A stretch of 64,000 nt of DNA, taken from contig JAMKCH010051690.1 in NCBI GenBank assembly GCA_023653785.1, forward strand, positions 62,001 through 126,000, given 5' to 3'. Below, piece by piece: positions 1 through 13,329 of this stretch (the stretch's first letter is position 1; every line of letters begins with the position of its first letter). Both the position numbers and the translations under genes were made by a program. The DNA comes from Ophioderma brevispina. Taxonomy: Eukaryota > Echinodermata > Ophiuroidea > Amphilepidida > Ophiodermatidae. Under the pieces are notes generated by a model, which did not search any database, was not told where the DNA came from, and saw only the letters and a program-made list of their open reading frames with translations.

Positions 1-837
1 GATTTGTACTTTTCGTGTTAAAGTCAGTTCAGGTATCATCGTTGATTTTAATCTGCGAGTTGATTACAAATGATCTGTCAAAATATCTTCAAATTACATT
101 ACTGAAATCTATATGACCTCAAAAAAAAAATGGGTTTAAAATTGAGAAAACCGAAAACCTAAAGTAAGAGCAACCCCGTTTCGGCATCTATTCACGTAAA
201 CTTAAAAGAATAACTAGAGTGTCAGTTTTGCAGGTGGCTCACTGTATGTTATTTACGTTTAATATTCCCACCCGAAATAAACAACTCGAAACATTAGAAA
301 GGCATGTATTTCCCTGGTACCTACCGTCCTTAACTGCTCTACAATAACCATTCTCAAAAAATCACGGAATCAGACCCTGCCTTGGGTAATGGGAAACTTG
401 CCTCCTATATCTAACAAGACAAATACCGCTACCTCACTTTTGCGCGATCGATCAATTTTTCTCTAGGACTTAGGATAGAGTAGTACGGACAGGTCTATGT
501 CCCTTGAATTGGTGTGCTAAGAAACAAAAAAGAGTATTTTGTAAATTTAGCTTTCACCATTTTGGCTGATGTCTTGATCACACTGATGTGATCCACTCCC
601 GCCTAAGTCTTACATTCACTTTCGGCCTATTAATCACAGTTGGGTCGTGTTGTATATTCTTAGAATAATAATTATTTAGGCCCTCCCCGTTGTAAATGAA
701 TGCCTTCAAGGGATTGCCTTACAATATACCTATTTACTTTGTCAGTAAATTTTCGAAATTATTATCATAACTCTTTTCATTAATATTTTCAAGATTTATT
801 ACTTTACCCTTGATTTTTGTCCCACAGTTGATACAGT
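1..837. other. Non-coding, probable intron or upstream sequence
   Basis: AT-rich sequence with no recognisable exon or RNA gene. It leads into the pyrimidine-rich acceptor of the first HYR cassette. I see nothing else in it. Confidence 0.5.
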
Positions 838-1081
838 GCCTCCTATCGTGATCAATTGTCCTTCAAACCTCTAGAATATTCAGAATTATGGAGATCACAT
901 ACTGAGTTTCTTGGCAACACCTTCCGCTTTAGATCCTCATGGAAAAGTCGTGATAAAATATAGCTCACATCACCGGGAGATGTTTTCTCTGTTGGATCAA
1001 CACCGATATTTTGTATGTATTTTGCAGATGAATCGAAGAATGGTCGTGCACGTGTAGCTTTTTCTGTTACTGTTACACTGG
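838..1081 (+). pseudogene. Broken HYR-domain exon (cassette 1)
   Basis: HYR domains are immunoglobulin-like extracellular modules of about 80 residues, found in hyalin and many surface or secreted proteins. The segment follows an acceptor (TTTTTGTCCCACAG) and opens with the family start VDTVPPIVINCP. It then meets an in-frame TAG, and at least two frame changes are needed to follow the domain to its end (SVTVTLG, then a GGTATG donor). Its length of 244 nt is not a multiple of three, whereas intact cassettes here are 249-261 nt. A closely similar copy lies at 4105-4359. It is either a decayed exon or a real exon damaged by sequencing indels, because the two copies differ mainly by one-base gains and losses. 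Confidence 0.7.
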
Positions 1082-1169
1082 GTATGTACAGACTTAGTAA
1101 GTAGTTAGTAAACCAAAGTTTTAAATCCGGTTTTGTCCCTCAACCTGGGGTGCCGGATTCACCTCACAT

Positions 1170-2160
1170 TCGTAGCAATCCCCCCCACAGTATGAATCCG
1201 AGGAAACTCCGCCAACAAGTACCTTAGAGGGAGTGAGAATCCGCATTAAGGGCGCATGTCGATTTCTCCCAAATCAACGCTATGATGCGAGCCTCCATCC
1301 AGGGGGATACACCGATATGGAAATGTAAGTAGGCTACTTTTGGACCAAGGGAACGGCGAGTACAAGGTTGAGGTGATACCCAGAAAGCGTGGGAGTGGCT
1401 AAGAGGGAGGCCAAACGAACGCGAGACCAACCGAGCCAGGGGGGCGGGTAGAGGGGGGGACGGTGCAGGCACGACGACACGGTCCGAAATGCACGGCAAC
1501 TGCAGGGGGAAAGGAACCACTTGAGAGAGGGCGTGGGCTTAGGCGGTAAAAAGCGGAAAGATAGAGCGAGAAAACGGACCGGGTGAACTGCAAGTATGGA
1601 TGAGGAGTTGCACGGTGGATAGGGCGGTGGAGGGCGGAGCACAATCGGAAGCGTAAGGAACGGGGGGGGAAATGGAACAAACTTTGGTGCCACACGGTGG
1701 GATAAGAGGACGCCACATGCGCGGGGCACCTAGTACGGGGGAAAAATGGAAAGAGCGGTACGGATTGATGCTTAAGACCACTTGGCACGAGGAGAAGCAG
1801 AGGCTGAGGGCGTCAGAGGGTGCTCGCATCAAGAGAAACTTATGGGGAAGGCGGCTGTAAGCAGAGAGCTCACGGTGGTGGGAAGAAAATCGAGGCAGCT
1901 TGGGTAGAAAAAGGTCACCGGCCCTTTAAGGTAGAAAGATGAGGAGGGCGCACCTGCAGGGCTTGCGCTAAGAAAAGAAGAAAGCAGAAGAAGAAGGGAG
2001 CGGGGACGACACGGGAAAGAGGTGGGACAGCGCGGGAAGAGTAGTTGGGGGTGGCGGGCGTTAAAATCAAGAAACAGGTGATGGGGGAATAAAAGGGGGA
2101 AAGACGGCAGGATCAAATGGGACTACATCGGAGGCTGGAGGGAGGGAGAGGGAAAGCAAG
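1170..2160. other. GC-rich, purine-rich segment without recognised gene
   Basis: The + strand is G/A-rich, so the minus strand gives long proline/serine-rich open frames. These look like composition artefacts: no domain, start context or splice pattern supports them. The segment adjoins the 3' side of the minus-strand LINE remnant and could be part of that insertion. Confidence 0.4.
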
Positions 2161-2259
2161 GCAGTCGTGGGAGGCTTAGTGGGATATGCCGGGCGTGGTG
2201 GACTCGCTACCAGAGTGGGTTCAGAAAAAGGACCTCCCGCGAGACCAAGTACTGCATTC

Positions 2260-3690
2260 CTAAATAGAACGGGTAAAGGTCCTATAGACATAGCGGCTTT
2301 ACGGCCCTTACTCCCTCCTTCCCCTTCGCCCATTCAATGCATCCCCATCCTCACCCCAACCTCCTACCTCCTCCTCCACTTGCTACCTCCATGTCCTCTT
2401 TGTTCGGCCCCTCTTCCTCAACCACCCACCTCAAACTCAGCCCTTTTTAAAACATGCTCCTCATCCTTTCGCCTCAGCACGTGCCCATACCATCTTTACC
2501 CATTCGCCTTCGCCAGTCGGTCAGCCCCTCTTCCAACCCAACATCTGCATCACATCCTCAGTCTTCTTCCTATCCATCAATTTCACACCACACACTGCTC
2601 TCACCATTGCTCTCACTCTGCCCTTCTCAAATCCCCCTCTCATTTTCACCAGGCACATGTCTCACGCCCAACAGCATCACTGATCTCACACAACTCCTAT
2701 CCCATCCTTTTATCTTAAGAAATCTTCTCCTCAAGTAACACTTACCATACCATTCTCTACACTTTTCTTTTTTTTCTTTCCCACCCCTCCCAATCCTCCC
2801 CCACCCCCACACAAACGATGTCGACGCACCTCCGGAAACTCAATCACGACAGGCCCATCCTCAGAAGAGTAACATGTACCGCCCTCAAAGCCGCCCTTGC
2901 TTTCACCCCCCATACCTTATCTCTGGCTTATCACAGCCGCCTCCCTCCACCACCCGCACTAATCCTGCTGGACCTAGGGTAGTTAACTCCTCTGCACTGT
3001 TTTCCACCTCATCACACACTTTTTCACGCCTCCCCCTCCTCGAGAACTTCCTTCTTGCATCTTCCCCACACAAAGTCCCTTGCCATACTTGGGTCACTCT
3101 CTTCATCTTTGTGCATCTCCATGAATCCATTTTCCACATTTCCTCACACCACACTGTAATTTGCCCTCAACAAGAACACCTCTTTCCACATATTCCCCAT
3201 GGGTTCCTCATCGAAAAAACCTCCCCCCGCTCCTCCCCCTCACCTCCTTTAGTCTTCCCAGGTTTACCTTCAGGCCCTACTCTCAAATGCCCTTCTTCCC
3301 TTCCAAACTTCTCCCTCAAACCCTCCATTTGTCTCACACATTAAAACAAATCATCAGCAATCAGCATCTCACTCATGAAACCTTCTTTTGCACTCTCCGT
3401 AACCACAGCAACCACAATTGCAAACACCCAACGGCGACAGCACAGAACCCTGATGCACACCCACTTCACTCAAACTCCTCAGACAATGTAGACCCTACTC
3501 TAACTCTTGTTTGGCTCCTTCATCAGACTCATCACCGCTCTAACCACCACTTCTGGTAGCCCCTCTTCCTCATTGTCCCACTCCATCACTTTCCCGGTAG
3601 CTCTATCAAGGCCTTCTCCAGGTCTCACACAGCCATATACGACTTCTTCCCTTTTGCTCGATATTACTCTTGCATCCTCCTCAAAATGAA
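2260..3690 (-). mobile_element. Degraded non-LTR retrotransposon (LINE), RT to C-terminus
   Basis: Read on the minus strand, this segment carries reverse-transcriptase signatures in the expected order. A KAL-type palm start lies near 3620. EVGVHQGSVLSPLG lies near 3425-3470. EMLIADDLF (YADD box with Y replaced by I) lies near 3335-3385. The C-terminal region contains SCVRSVMLLGVRHVP near 2650-2700. Many stops and frameshifts interrupt it, so it is dead. The endonuclease half is not seen. The closest relative in the window is the + strand copy at 24640-26511, which shares the RT motifs. The strong C-richness of the + strand here is simply the antisense of a G-rich element. Confidence 0.8.
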
Positions 3691-4104
3691 CACTGCTCTA
3701 GGACTAAGACTTAAGACTAGACCTTAAGGTTATATTTCCGTAACTCATTTTCTAAATTAGCATCTTGGTAATTCTATATTCTCTTTCCCCATAACAAAGT
3801 CCTTATTCCCTGAGAATCTTTTCTGAAGTAAATTAAAATAAAATAATATTTTAATCAACCAATTGAGGACAATATTAACAAAGGAAAGCTGTGCCATAGG
3901 CGTGTTGTAGCTCTTATTATTTAATTTTGTTGTACATGATGGCTTATTCAAGGGGTTTTTGCGCTACAAATACCGGTATACCTCTTAACTTTTAATAATT
4001 TAATTATCTGAAGTCGTGCGTCATATTGCTGAAATTGTTAGTATACAACTATTGCATTATTTCAAATTTATGAGCTCTACCCTTTAACAAAGGTTTTGCC
4101 ACAG
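3691..4104. other. Non-coding, AT-rich
   Basis: No feature recognised before the acceptor of the second HYR cassette (GGTTTTGCCACAG). Confidence 0.5.
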
Positions 4105-4359
4105 TTAGACATTGCCCTCCTATCGTGAATCATTGTTCTTTCAAACATCCATGAGTCAGCAGAATTAGGAGATCACATACTGAGGTTCTTGGCCAACACC
4201 TCCGCTTTGATATCATCATGGAACAGTCTTGATAAAATATAGCTCACATCAACCGGGAGATTGGTTCGCTGTGGGATCAACCACCGACATTTCCATATTA
4301 TTTGGCATATGAATCGAATAATCGTGCAACGTGTAACTTTTCTGTTACTGTTACACTGG
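4105..4359 (+). pseudogene. Broken HYR-domain exon (cassette 2, duplicate of cassette 1)
   Basis: It is nearly identical to 838-1081 over its whole length, including the end FSVTVTL and the shared GGTATGTACAGACA donor region. It is 255 nt, a normal cassette length, but no single frame is open. The N-terminal NCP motif reads NHC in one frame, and several compensating one-base shifts are needed. Positions where this copy has lost a base often have it in the other copy, and vice versa. This implies recent tandem exon duplication with either independent decay or uncorrected long-read indels. The encoded domain, if functional, would be extracellular like its neighbours. Confidence 0.7.
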
Positions 4360-5799
4360 GTATGTACAGACATAGGTTTTACATTTCTGTAAACCTTTGC
4401 TGTTGATATTTTTTCGCGTGTCCCACTAATTACAGGAATTATATTGACGTGGAGTATATAAATATATTCTCATTAGTGTTATTGTTAATGGTAATTATAT
4501 TGTTACACTAATAGCTACCGTCAAATCGCGTATACAAGCACCAGTGCCTATATAGCCCATTTCGAAACCGGACAGAGAATATCTGACGAGCGCCCTCTTA
4601 GTATATTCGTCATATGGAGCTACTACTTCGATGGTGTAATATGACGCCAACTTGCTCGTTAGTTACTATTCATCAAACTCATTCCTGCAAACCCCAGCCC
4701 TGAACCACGTACAATTAAATGGCATAGCTTTGTAACAGTTGTTTCAGCCAAGACCTTAATTCGTAAAGAGTGCCACGTAAGTAGTTTTGTTTCCCCAGCA
4801 ATCGTCTAAACATACCACAGGGCAAAGACACATTTATGCAATGATTTTTTAATTCCTTGTTATTTGTTTGGACCGATTACTGGGGCAACGAATTCCATTA
4901 TGTAACTCTACATCGATATCTGTATAGCATGTACATAAGTTTCCAAGACCCTACAACGTGTGCCGCCCTTTTGTTATAAAACTCACCATGATCCAATTTA
5001 CACGCTTGAGAGGTAAATGCGATAATCACCCTCTCAGCAGGAATTTCAGCCATCACGCAGCACATATAAATTCTTGCCCGAATAATGATCCAATCAAAAT
5101 CAATCAATTTTTTCATCTCAACAGAAAAATTACATCAATACAATTAATAAATACATGATAACCAAATTGTGAATGAGATGAGGACACTGCTACCCGCATA
5201 GCGTGGATTGCAGTGCCTCGAAACTGAGGTTACAGTAGTGACTACAGGAATAGGTAGACTTCGACATTCTCCGGAATTGTACTTCAATTATGTAAATGCA
5301 AAAAAAAAAAATAAATAAAAAAATTTCGTAAGTGCCCGAAATCCCGATTTCAAGCAAAAGATTAATAAATATACATCCACCATGCTAATTTCACACGATG
5401 GACCGGATCTTTTCAAACAGTCCAAAATAAATACAGCCTTTGTTTCAGCCACAAATAGAGGTGATTTGGCTGTTTTCTTTCGAAAAAAGTCATGTTTTCT
5501 CAACTGTCGGCCAAAAATTGCCAACATCAGCTCGGTCAGAATTGACCCCAGAGTTCCCCGCCAACATATATTTTGCTTGGAAAAAGTTAGTCTTGCTTGA
5601 GTGGTAAAGTTTGAGGCGGTTGAACAGATTACCGAACGGTCAAGTCACGCGGGCCCTTGAAGTTTGCAAACAATTTGCATGGTAAATGAGAGTTAGGCGA
5701 GCGGTCAAGCTTCAAAAAAGGGCTTTATTTTTCGAGTAACCCCTCCCCTCGGTTACAACAAAAAACAACAACCACTTTTATTCAAGGCAAGTATATAGT
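4360..5799. other. Non-coding, no gene seen
   Basis: Only short chance frames occur, plus an A-rich run near 5299-5320. The segment probably lies in an intron or between exon blocks of the HYR locus. Confidence 0.45.
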
Positions 5800-6900
5800 A
5801 TTTATGAAACTGATGGTTGTTGTCAAAATATTTGGTGCAGGGGGTTTTTTGACCAAAAAAAAATATTTTGGGGCTAAAAAATAACGAAAAACATGATTTT
5901 TAATTTTAAATCCAAAAGCACAAAATTTGATACCTAAGTACCGTTTTTGTTTTTAAAAGGTCTACATTTTAAACATTGCATAAAAGGCCAGGTGAATTTT
6001 TCTGCACAAAATGCAGTAGAAGGAGTTATTGGTTGGGGTAGAAAGGTAAATTTTGGCTAAAAATCAAACAAAAATAGTAATTTTCCTAAAAAAAAATGGA
6101 CAAAGACACCACAGGTATGTTAGTAACATCATGATTTTTATAGATTATATTCTGTATATTGTGTGCAGTGTCCATAAGACTTTGGCAGCTATATTTAATA
6201 ATAACAATGGCGAGAATGTGTTTTTGCCATAAAAATGCCATTTGGTGAACAATTGAGAAAAAAGATAATTCAACAAAATATATTTTCGGCCAATTAACTG
6301 AAAGATTAAACACGTAATTTTTACTTTTTTGGTAGACTTATGTTGTAATTGATTCATAAAAGTCTTGCTCAAGAAAATTGGTGAAATGGACATTTAGTTA
6401 AGAGTCCAATTTGTGGAACAAAATAAGCAAATAATGAAAAAAATGCATTTTTGGCCAAAAACGTTATATTTTTGATATACAAAATTTTTTAATTTGTCTT
6501 TTAGCGTTTTGTATTTTTCACTTATTGCATCCTGCAAATTTTTGAAAGTTACCTAATTAGTACTCTGGGGCCGTTCCCCAACAACTTGTATATTAAAATG
6601 CAAATTTTTTGTAAGTCAAAAAAAATGAAATGTGTTTAAAATGGCTCGAAAAATCAAAATGCGCATGACCTACTTGAAACTAACTGTTATTTTTTGGCAG
6701 TACCGGCATTTGGGGTTTTTTAAGGTTTTCAACCAGAGTTGTAAAGTTTGCTGTTTTTGAACTGGTCAAGAAAAAAAAGTTGTCCAAGAGCAATTAAAAA
6801 ATAATTTCCATAGCTTTTTCGACTAAAAATATCGCAAAGCTCTTAGGGCGTTGGCCTGTTGGAAGCTGTGACACACCGGTACATTTTCCCGTAAGAAAGT
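5800..6900. repeat. AT-rich region with repeated TTTTTGGCCAAAAA-like words
   Basis: Variants of the palindrome TTTTTGGCCAAAAA recur (for example near 6050 and 6448). A similar texture, apparently in inverted orientation (TTTTTAGCCAAAA after AGGAAAAT), occurs at about 12440-12720. I read both as copies of one old dispersed repeat; alignment would be needed to confirm. Confidence 0.35.
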
Positions 6901-8810
6901 GTTTCAAGGACTTTCCTTGTCAGATTGATAAACAGGTCATTTAAACTTTTTTGAGTCATTACCCTGAACCGATTTTGGTGCATTTCTATGTATTGGCTGT
7001 GTCTGTGATTTGGTTGGCTCTGCACATTTTGCATCCTTGCTATGGCCATGTCCTGCATGTTCGATCGTTTTCCATAATTATTATGTAAAGTGCTACAATA
7101 TAGATGTAGCAGCAATATATAAATGGTTAAGATGTCACACACACAATTGAAATGCCTATTAATTTTAACAAATTGCATTCAACTAATTGCCTTTAATTTC
7201 TCAGTTGTATCAAAATTTATATAGGGGGACCCAGTTTTATTAAGGTTAGGGGTAAGAGAAACAGGGTAAAAAGGAATTCACATAAGGTAAGAGGGAAACA
7301 ATAAAAAAAAATTGAGAGAAATTTCTGAGGAACACAGGAAAAAGAATTAAGAGGCACAGAGACCGACAGGGGGTCGCACTGAGAAAGGAAAGGGAAGGGG
7401 GAAATAAGGACCATTGTCCCAAAAAGATCGTCCATGAAAAGAACAAATAGTCATGTTTTTGCAAATATTGATTCTTACAATAGCTTCCATGCATAGTAAT
7501 TGGCGTCCCAATATGCCAATTTGTTGCAATTAATTATACTTTTGCAGTTTTGGTGGACTTGAGCATTTGGTGTTTCTTATAAAATCTTATAAAAAATCAA
7601 TGTTGATGAAGGATGGATGAAAATGATGCTAATTTTGTTACCCCGAGGAACAGGACCTGCCCGGTTCCTGTAGGCCATTATATCAGGGAGGTATGATTAT
7701 AATCATATGCAGGTTTTAAACTGACTTTCAGAAAAAAGAAAATGCCCATTATCGGACCTAACACAATGCCATAAATCTAAAAGAATTTCCCCCAATATCG
7801 TTTTTAAATTAGAATGAAGATCTTCATAATTGAAATCATCTTCCGCCTCATTTAAAGAGCAGATTTACATACTATTCTAAATGTCTTAGATTAAATCTTT
7901 AGATTTAGATTTCAGTATATTTATTACAAATTTTGATCTAATCTTTAATTTGTCATTTAATAGCAATCCCATTAGATTAATTTTTAAATAAGAAATAGAG
8001 AGTAACTTTGCTCTGGGGAATCTTTTTATAAATGACACCTTTTTATCAGTATCATTAGGGAATGGACATCTTCTAACTTAGTAAAAGGTGATTTTCAAGC
8101 ATGCCCGAACATGAAGATGATGTAATTATCCAAACAAAATTCATCTTTGAAAGACAATATGACCAAACAAATACGACAATATGGAAATATGAAAAAAGCA
8201 AAACCCCTAAAGAGCTCAAAAAGGAAAAAACCCCGGTTTGGAACGGACGAGATAAATGTTAGTTTTTTTTGCACCGAAAATAATATTTGTTTTCTTGACC
8301 CAAAGGGGTTCAAATGTCGTAAAAAAGTCCACTTTGATTAATTATTTTGCAAAGATACAAAACTTTGTTAAAATCGCACACGATGTTTTTTAAGTTAAAC
8401 GGAAAAATCACACAAAAATTATGTGAAATATATGCACAAAGTACGGTACTACCAAGAAACAAACATAACAACGGACAGGTAGCTATAACACTTTCTATTC
8501 CACAGATTTTAATTCAAGCTGTACAATTTTATATTCCTGTTACAGTGCAGTGGTTATTGCAATTATAGTAAATGTATGGAGTGTAAACCTTTCTTTTTAT
8601 CCAAGTGGATGTCTAGTCTTGAGGTAAAGTGGGAAAATGCAAAAATTGACCAAATTTAAAAAGTCTGTGCCTTATTTTGAAAAGATACAAAATTTGTAAA
8701 ATCTGCGCAAGATTTTTTTAAGATAACGTAATTACCACCCGAGGAAATGAAACACAGGAGCAATGCGTATGAATGTGGCACATATTTGCAGGAGTTAGTC
8801 TCCTATGTAT
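6901..8810. other. Non-coding, no gene seen
   Basis: AT-rich sequence. The phrase AAAGATACAAAA with a following AAAATC..GC is found near 8353 and again near 8685, suggesting small repeat fragments. No exon is supported. Confidence 0.4.
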
Positions 8811-8976
8811 TTCCAATTCCAAATCAAACTCCTATTTATTTCCAAATCCAATCAAAGGATTTCAAAATTTATGATCCAAATTCCAGTTCTTTCCAATTCC
8901 AAATCAAACTCTATTTATTTCCAATCCAAATCAAAGTATTTCAAATTTATGTATGTATCCAAATTCCAGTTTCTTT
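8811..8976. repeat. Two-copy tandem repeat, unit about 80 bp
   Basis: A unit beginning TTCCAATTCCAAATCAAACT starts at 8811 and again at 8891, with about 90% agreement by eye. The open frame across it is a by-product of the repeat. Confidence 0.75.
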
Positions 8977-9812
8977 ACATTCCAAAAACACTCAGCGACC
9001 AGCAAAATACACACCACTGAGGTTCCCACTCCTCCGCAATTTGCAAAAGAAGGTACCGCGGAATGAACCGGCCTAACTACACATTAGAATTCTGTTATAA
9101 TATAATGCACACTGCGACTAATAATATACTAAGCCGGTGAGTTCCGACCCAGCAATTGCCAAAGAAGGTACCCGATTACAATAATTATAACCTAACTTCA
9201 CACTTGAAGTCCAATTAGATCCTTTTGAAAACATAGATTACAAACTAGTTTGGGCTAGAGGAACTGAATATCCACTAGCTAATAAGTTACCATCCTTTCA
9301 TTTATTAATATATGCTCAAGTCAATTTATCGAAGCGTTCCGATCCATTAAAGGACCCAATTTCTTAAATTTTCCGCACAAAACAAAGATTCAACATATCG
9401 TAAGATAAACAACCTCCAAAAATTCTACTTACCCAATACAAAAGTTCAATAAGTTAAAAAGCATAGGCAAAGATACCAATAAACCAAACTTAAAACCTAA
9501 ATTGAGGAAATAAAAGACCTTCTGTGGTCTAACCACACAACAGGAGGGAGGGAGGGAAATTTATAATTGTCCACAAGCACAGAAGGCGACTAGACTCCCC
9601 GTGGCAAATAGCGAAGTGACCATTTCCAAGAAAAAGCGGTCAGCTTCCCCGAAAAAGACAAACACCCTGATTGTTGTGGAAGACAAAGGGTGGAAGGACG
9701 AATGCTTCCCATACAATCGGTAACCAGGAACCCAAAAGGATCGAAATCATTCCTGGGGTTAAATAGTTGTATGCGTTTTGCAATAAACTTAAATATCACA
9801 AATATTCCATGA
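8977..9812. other. Non-coding, no gene seen
   Basis: The phrase AAAGAAGGTACC occurs near 9046 and 9161, hinting at a degenerate duplication. Nothing else is recognised. Confidence 0.4.
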
Positions 9813-10036
9813 AAATCACACAAGATTCTGCTAAATCACAAAATTTAATCAAATGTGTAAACTCGACCAATGATTCCTAAATTGCACAGAATATGTTAAA
9901 TCACACCAGATTCTGGTAAACACAAGGTTCTGTTAAGTCGCACACAATTCTGTTAAATTGCACAGAGTTCCATAAAACGCACAAATACAGCAATCGATAA
10001 GAATTTGTAAAATTGCACAGAATTCCTTAAAATCAC
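9813..10036. repeat. Degenerate minisatellite, unit about 20 bp
   Basis: About ten imperfect units of the form TTAAATYGCACARAATTCYG follow one another. Spacing and sequence vary, indicating an old array. Confidence 0.6.
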
Positions 10037-11499
10037 ATATAGGGTTTGACTGAGTCTTGAGAAATGATAAAAAAAATCTTGGAGGCATTTGGAGAATTGA
10101 ATGGAGTTCAACAGATCATCTTCAAAATAGCATAAAATTCAAAGAATCACGGTTGAAATACATGTATCTTTAGATTTTCATAGGCTGATGCGATTTACTT
10201 TTCCCCAGTGACATGGGGCTTTTGTAAGCTGTTGAGGTATGACATATATGACTAGTCTATAAAATCTACTTAGATAGAACACCCCCCTGCGGGTTCAGGG
10301 TTTAGAATTGGCCGATGTGTTCCCCTGCATCGTTAAAAGGCAGGACTAAATGGGGGCCCCCTGCGGGTTCGGGTTAAGAATTGGCCCGGATGTGTTCCCC
10401 TGCATGTCGTAAAAGCTGACTAAAAGGGGCAACTCGGTCGGTAATTTGAACAGACGGGTTGTATTTAAAGTGGATTATCTTATATATTGTAATGATTTCG
10501 ACTGTGTAATGAATTATTTAAAGATGTTCTGTTGTATTACTCGTTTAAGTACATGTAGAATAAAATCAATAAAATGAAAAAACAAACAATTTATGAATTA
10601 CATGTGACATATGTAGACCACCTATTTATTTTTTTGTATAGTAAATAGTAAGCATTGTTTAGGTTTCTACTGTATAATGTTGATGTTAATTTAAAATCGA
10701 TCAGTTTGGGCATAATGCCCAAGTGGATTGGAGCCATTTATAAAATGTACATGGAGAGGACAATCTATTTGATCTGTACAAGGGGATCTATGTTGCCGGT
10801 TCTGATGCGATTGTCGATTATCTGTATTTCAAGTTGAAGTTTTTGGCTTGGTAATGGATGAGTTGATGACCTTTGTCATCGGTCTATGATGTGTTAAGTT
10901 ATAAATTTATCAGTATATCTTTGGAACTGTTGTTATGATGAATGTTTCTAAGTGTATCTTTGCAATTAGTTGGTTTATCTTGGTTTATACATGGATAGGT
11001 GATGCTCTGGTCATCACTGTATGATGTGTATCCTTTTGTAATTGTTAATTGTAATTTGAATTGAAATGAAGTTTTGATATGCATTGTTTTTTATATTTAA
11101 TGTTAAATGACAAATGGTAATGACACGAGATAACACAATTGTGTTGAGTTGTCGGTAAATTTTACTACTCACTCACTCACTTAGATTAGAACCAGTACAC
11201 CGATTCAAAAAAATCTGTTCTGCCCGAAATGCAGGGTTTTTTGACTAATCCCAATTTGGCATTTTAACATCATACCTAAACTGAATGCCAATGGTACTTC
11301 AAGTATTTTCAGCTATAGTTAGAGCTAAAACAGGATGTTTTAATGTGATAGCTAAAGTTTAACATTTATTGGGTTTAGAAAACTATTTGAGAGAAACGTA
11401 TGTTTTCACTCAATATCACAAAAACACATGATTTCGGAGTGTAGAGAAATAGAAATGTCTTTATATAAATCAAGGCATTTTTGGCTAAACAATTAAAGT
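10037..11499. other. Non-coding, contains a short tandem duplication
   Basis: Apart from the duplicated segment at 10281-10430, no exon or RNA gene is evident. Confidence 0.4.
10281..10430. repeat. Two-copy tandem repeat, unit about 74 bp
   Basis: CCCCCTGCGGGTTC, then AGAATTGGCC, then TGTGTTCCCCTGCAT occurs twice, starting near 10284 and 10357. The second copy differs by small indels. Confidence 0.75.
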
Positions 11500-11700
11500 A
11501 ATCCACCCGAAAGAGTAAACCATTACTTAATATGCAGGAATAAGTATGAAAGTGAAGAATACGTCTGTAGAATATCTAAGCGAAAATTTGGAGAAAACAA
11601 CAGTGTCAAAAAATATGAATCTCCCTCCATTTACGGTTGTAGTAAGTGTCTTTGTCATTATCAGGTTGCTTTGTCCTAGAACTTATGGGGATATCGTAAA
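11500..11700 (+). mobile_element. Fragment of TTAA MITE family A
   Basis: It shares ACCCGAAAGAGT, GAATA.GTCTGTAGAAT, GTTGTAGTAAGTGTC and AGGTTGCTTT in the same order as the fuller copies at 48821-49163 and 61433-61729. Terminal repeats are not visible, so it is a decayed internal copy. Confidence 0.55.
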
Positions 11701-12119
11701 CTAACTGTTACGAACATGCTCACAAATTCTGATTTTTGCGATTGTTTTAGATGTCGTTGAAGCAAATTCATATTGCTCTCTGTTAGCTTGTTCCCCAGAG
11801 TAATTTGGCACTTTCACTGCCATTTCTCAAAGTGTGAGTACTTTAACAAAAAAAAAATAGGGACAGCAGTCCCGAATAGGTCGGTCCGATTATAAACCCC
11901 TGAATGACCTTTGACATCCTCATGTGTTACCCTAAGTAAGACCGCTTGTCTCAATGAACAAGCATACCACAAGTTCCAAAAGGTGTATACTACATGTTGA
12001 AAACACGGGACGGCCACGCAGACACAGGAATCATGCGGACATAAGGTCTTTCCGATTGGCATTGGACGACCTAAAAGGATATAAAAAACTTGTAAGTACA
12101 GTACCGTACAAAATAGGTA

Positions 12120-12150
12120 AAAAATTTTTTTTTTTTTTTTTTTTTTTTTT
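12120..12150. repeat. Poly-T run
   Basis: An uninterrupted T run of more than 20 bases. Because it lies at the edge of the AT-rich repeat-like region, it may be the tail of a retroposed sequence in the minus orientation. Confidence 0.7.
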
Positions 12151-13329
12151 AACTAAAATTACATTTTGTAAATCAAATACCTCTGCTTTTTTATCTTTCC
12201 TGACTGCTTTGTAAAACATGAAATCAAATCTACAGAGAGAAGTTCATTACCACATACAATTTGTGCTTTAGATCCGTGTGCATTTCTCCACGTTTTTCAA
12301 TTTTTAACCAAAAAAAGGGATTTCTTTGCCATCTTTTGGACATAAAAACACCACCTGCTAAAAGTTTTACAGGCTATCCCGGACAATATATGAAATATAG
12401 ATCTATAAAAACATGGATGCTACTACGTAAAAATGTGGTGATTTTGTCTATTTTCTTAGAGGAAAATCCTAATTTTCCTTAATTTTTAGCCAAAAAAGAC
12501 ATTTTCCCCAAAAAACCCCAATTAATACACTTTTTACCAAAAAAATAGCATCTTGACTATTCTGCAATCTATTAAAGATATATGATTAACAAAATACACC
12601 ACATCAGATCATAGTGTTTTTGGCTGCTTAAAAATAAAAAAACATGATTTTTCTTTAAATTTTAGCCCAAAATAGAGTTTTTTGGCAAAAAAAACACACC
12701 CGGCCACAAATTTTTTTACCACAACCATCATTTTCGTAAATCTAAAATCACTTATCATTACGAAAAAATGGTTGGCATTGTTGTACGAGGGGAAGGGGGA
12801 GGTTCCCGACAAATTTGCAGTCCTGACCGCTCCACTAAGTAACCATGGGTAATCGGATACTAAGTGAGCAATCCTTCTTTTAGGAAATCAATAGATCAAT
12901 CAATCTAAACAATTTTCCACATAGTGTTTCTTTGATCAGGTAACCGGGGACAAACTTGGGTCATTGGGAAATTTTCCCCCTTTCACATGATTGCCTCGCT
13001 ACGACTCTGCGAAGACTCGGGTCAAAGACTTACTTTGGATTTGGATTATGTGTGGGTGCCTTTTTCTTTGTCTGAGATTTCCCACAAAGAAAAAAGTAGA
13101 GTGTTGGGTTCGTCACAGCCGACGAAAAGCGTACTCACATGATAGTTCCGACGGAGAGTTAACTCAACCGAGTTGTGGGACGATACATAGTTTTCTATCC
13201 TAAGCTTTATTTTAAACCTTTACACCGTGTTGCTTTAAGCTCTGTGATTGCCAATTTCTCAAGAAATGTACTTATCCATATTTCAAAACAAAAGACAGAA
13301 AAAAGTCCTAAAATCCCCATATATAATCA

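Noticed and set aside
1224..2333. Several proline/serine-rich minus-strand open frames
   Set aside because: They overlap in all three frames and reflect the purine bias of the + strand; no domain or splice evidence.
2167..3559. Long + strand frames rich in Ser, Pro, Thr and His
   Set aside because: They are antisense to the minus-strand LINE remnant, whose RT motifs explain the base composition.
9813..10036. Short regularly spaced repeats considered as a CRISPR-like array
   Set aside because: Units are degenerate and contiguous without unique spacers; the window is eukaryotic.
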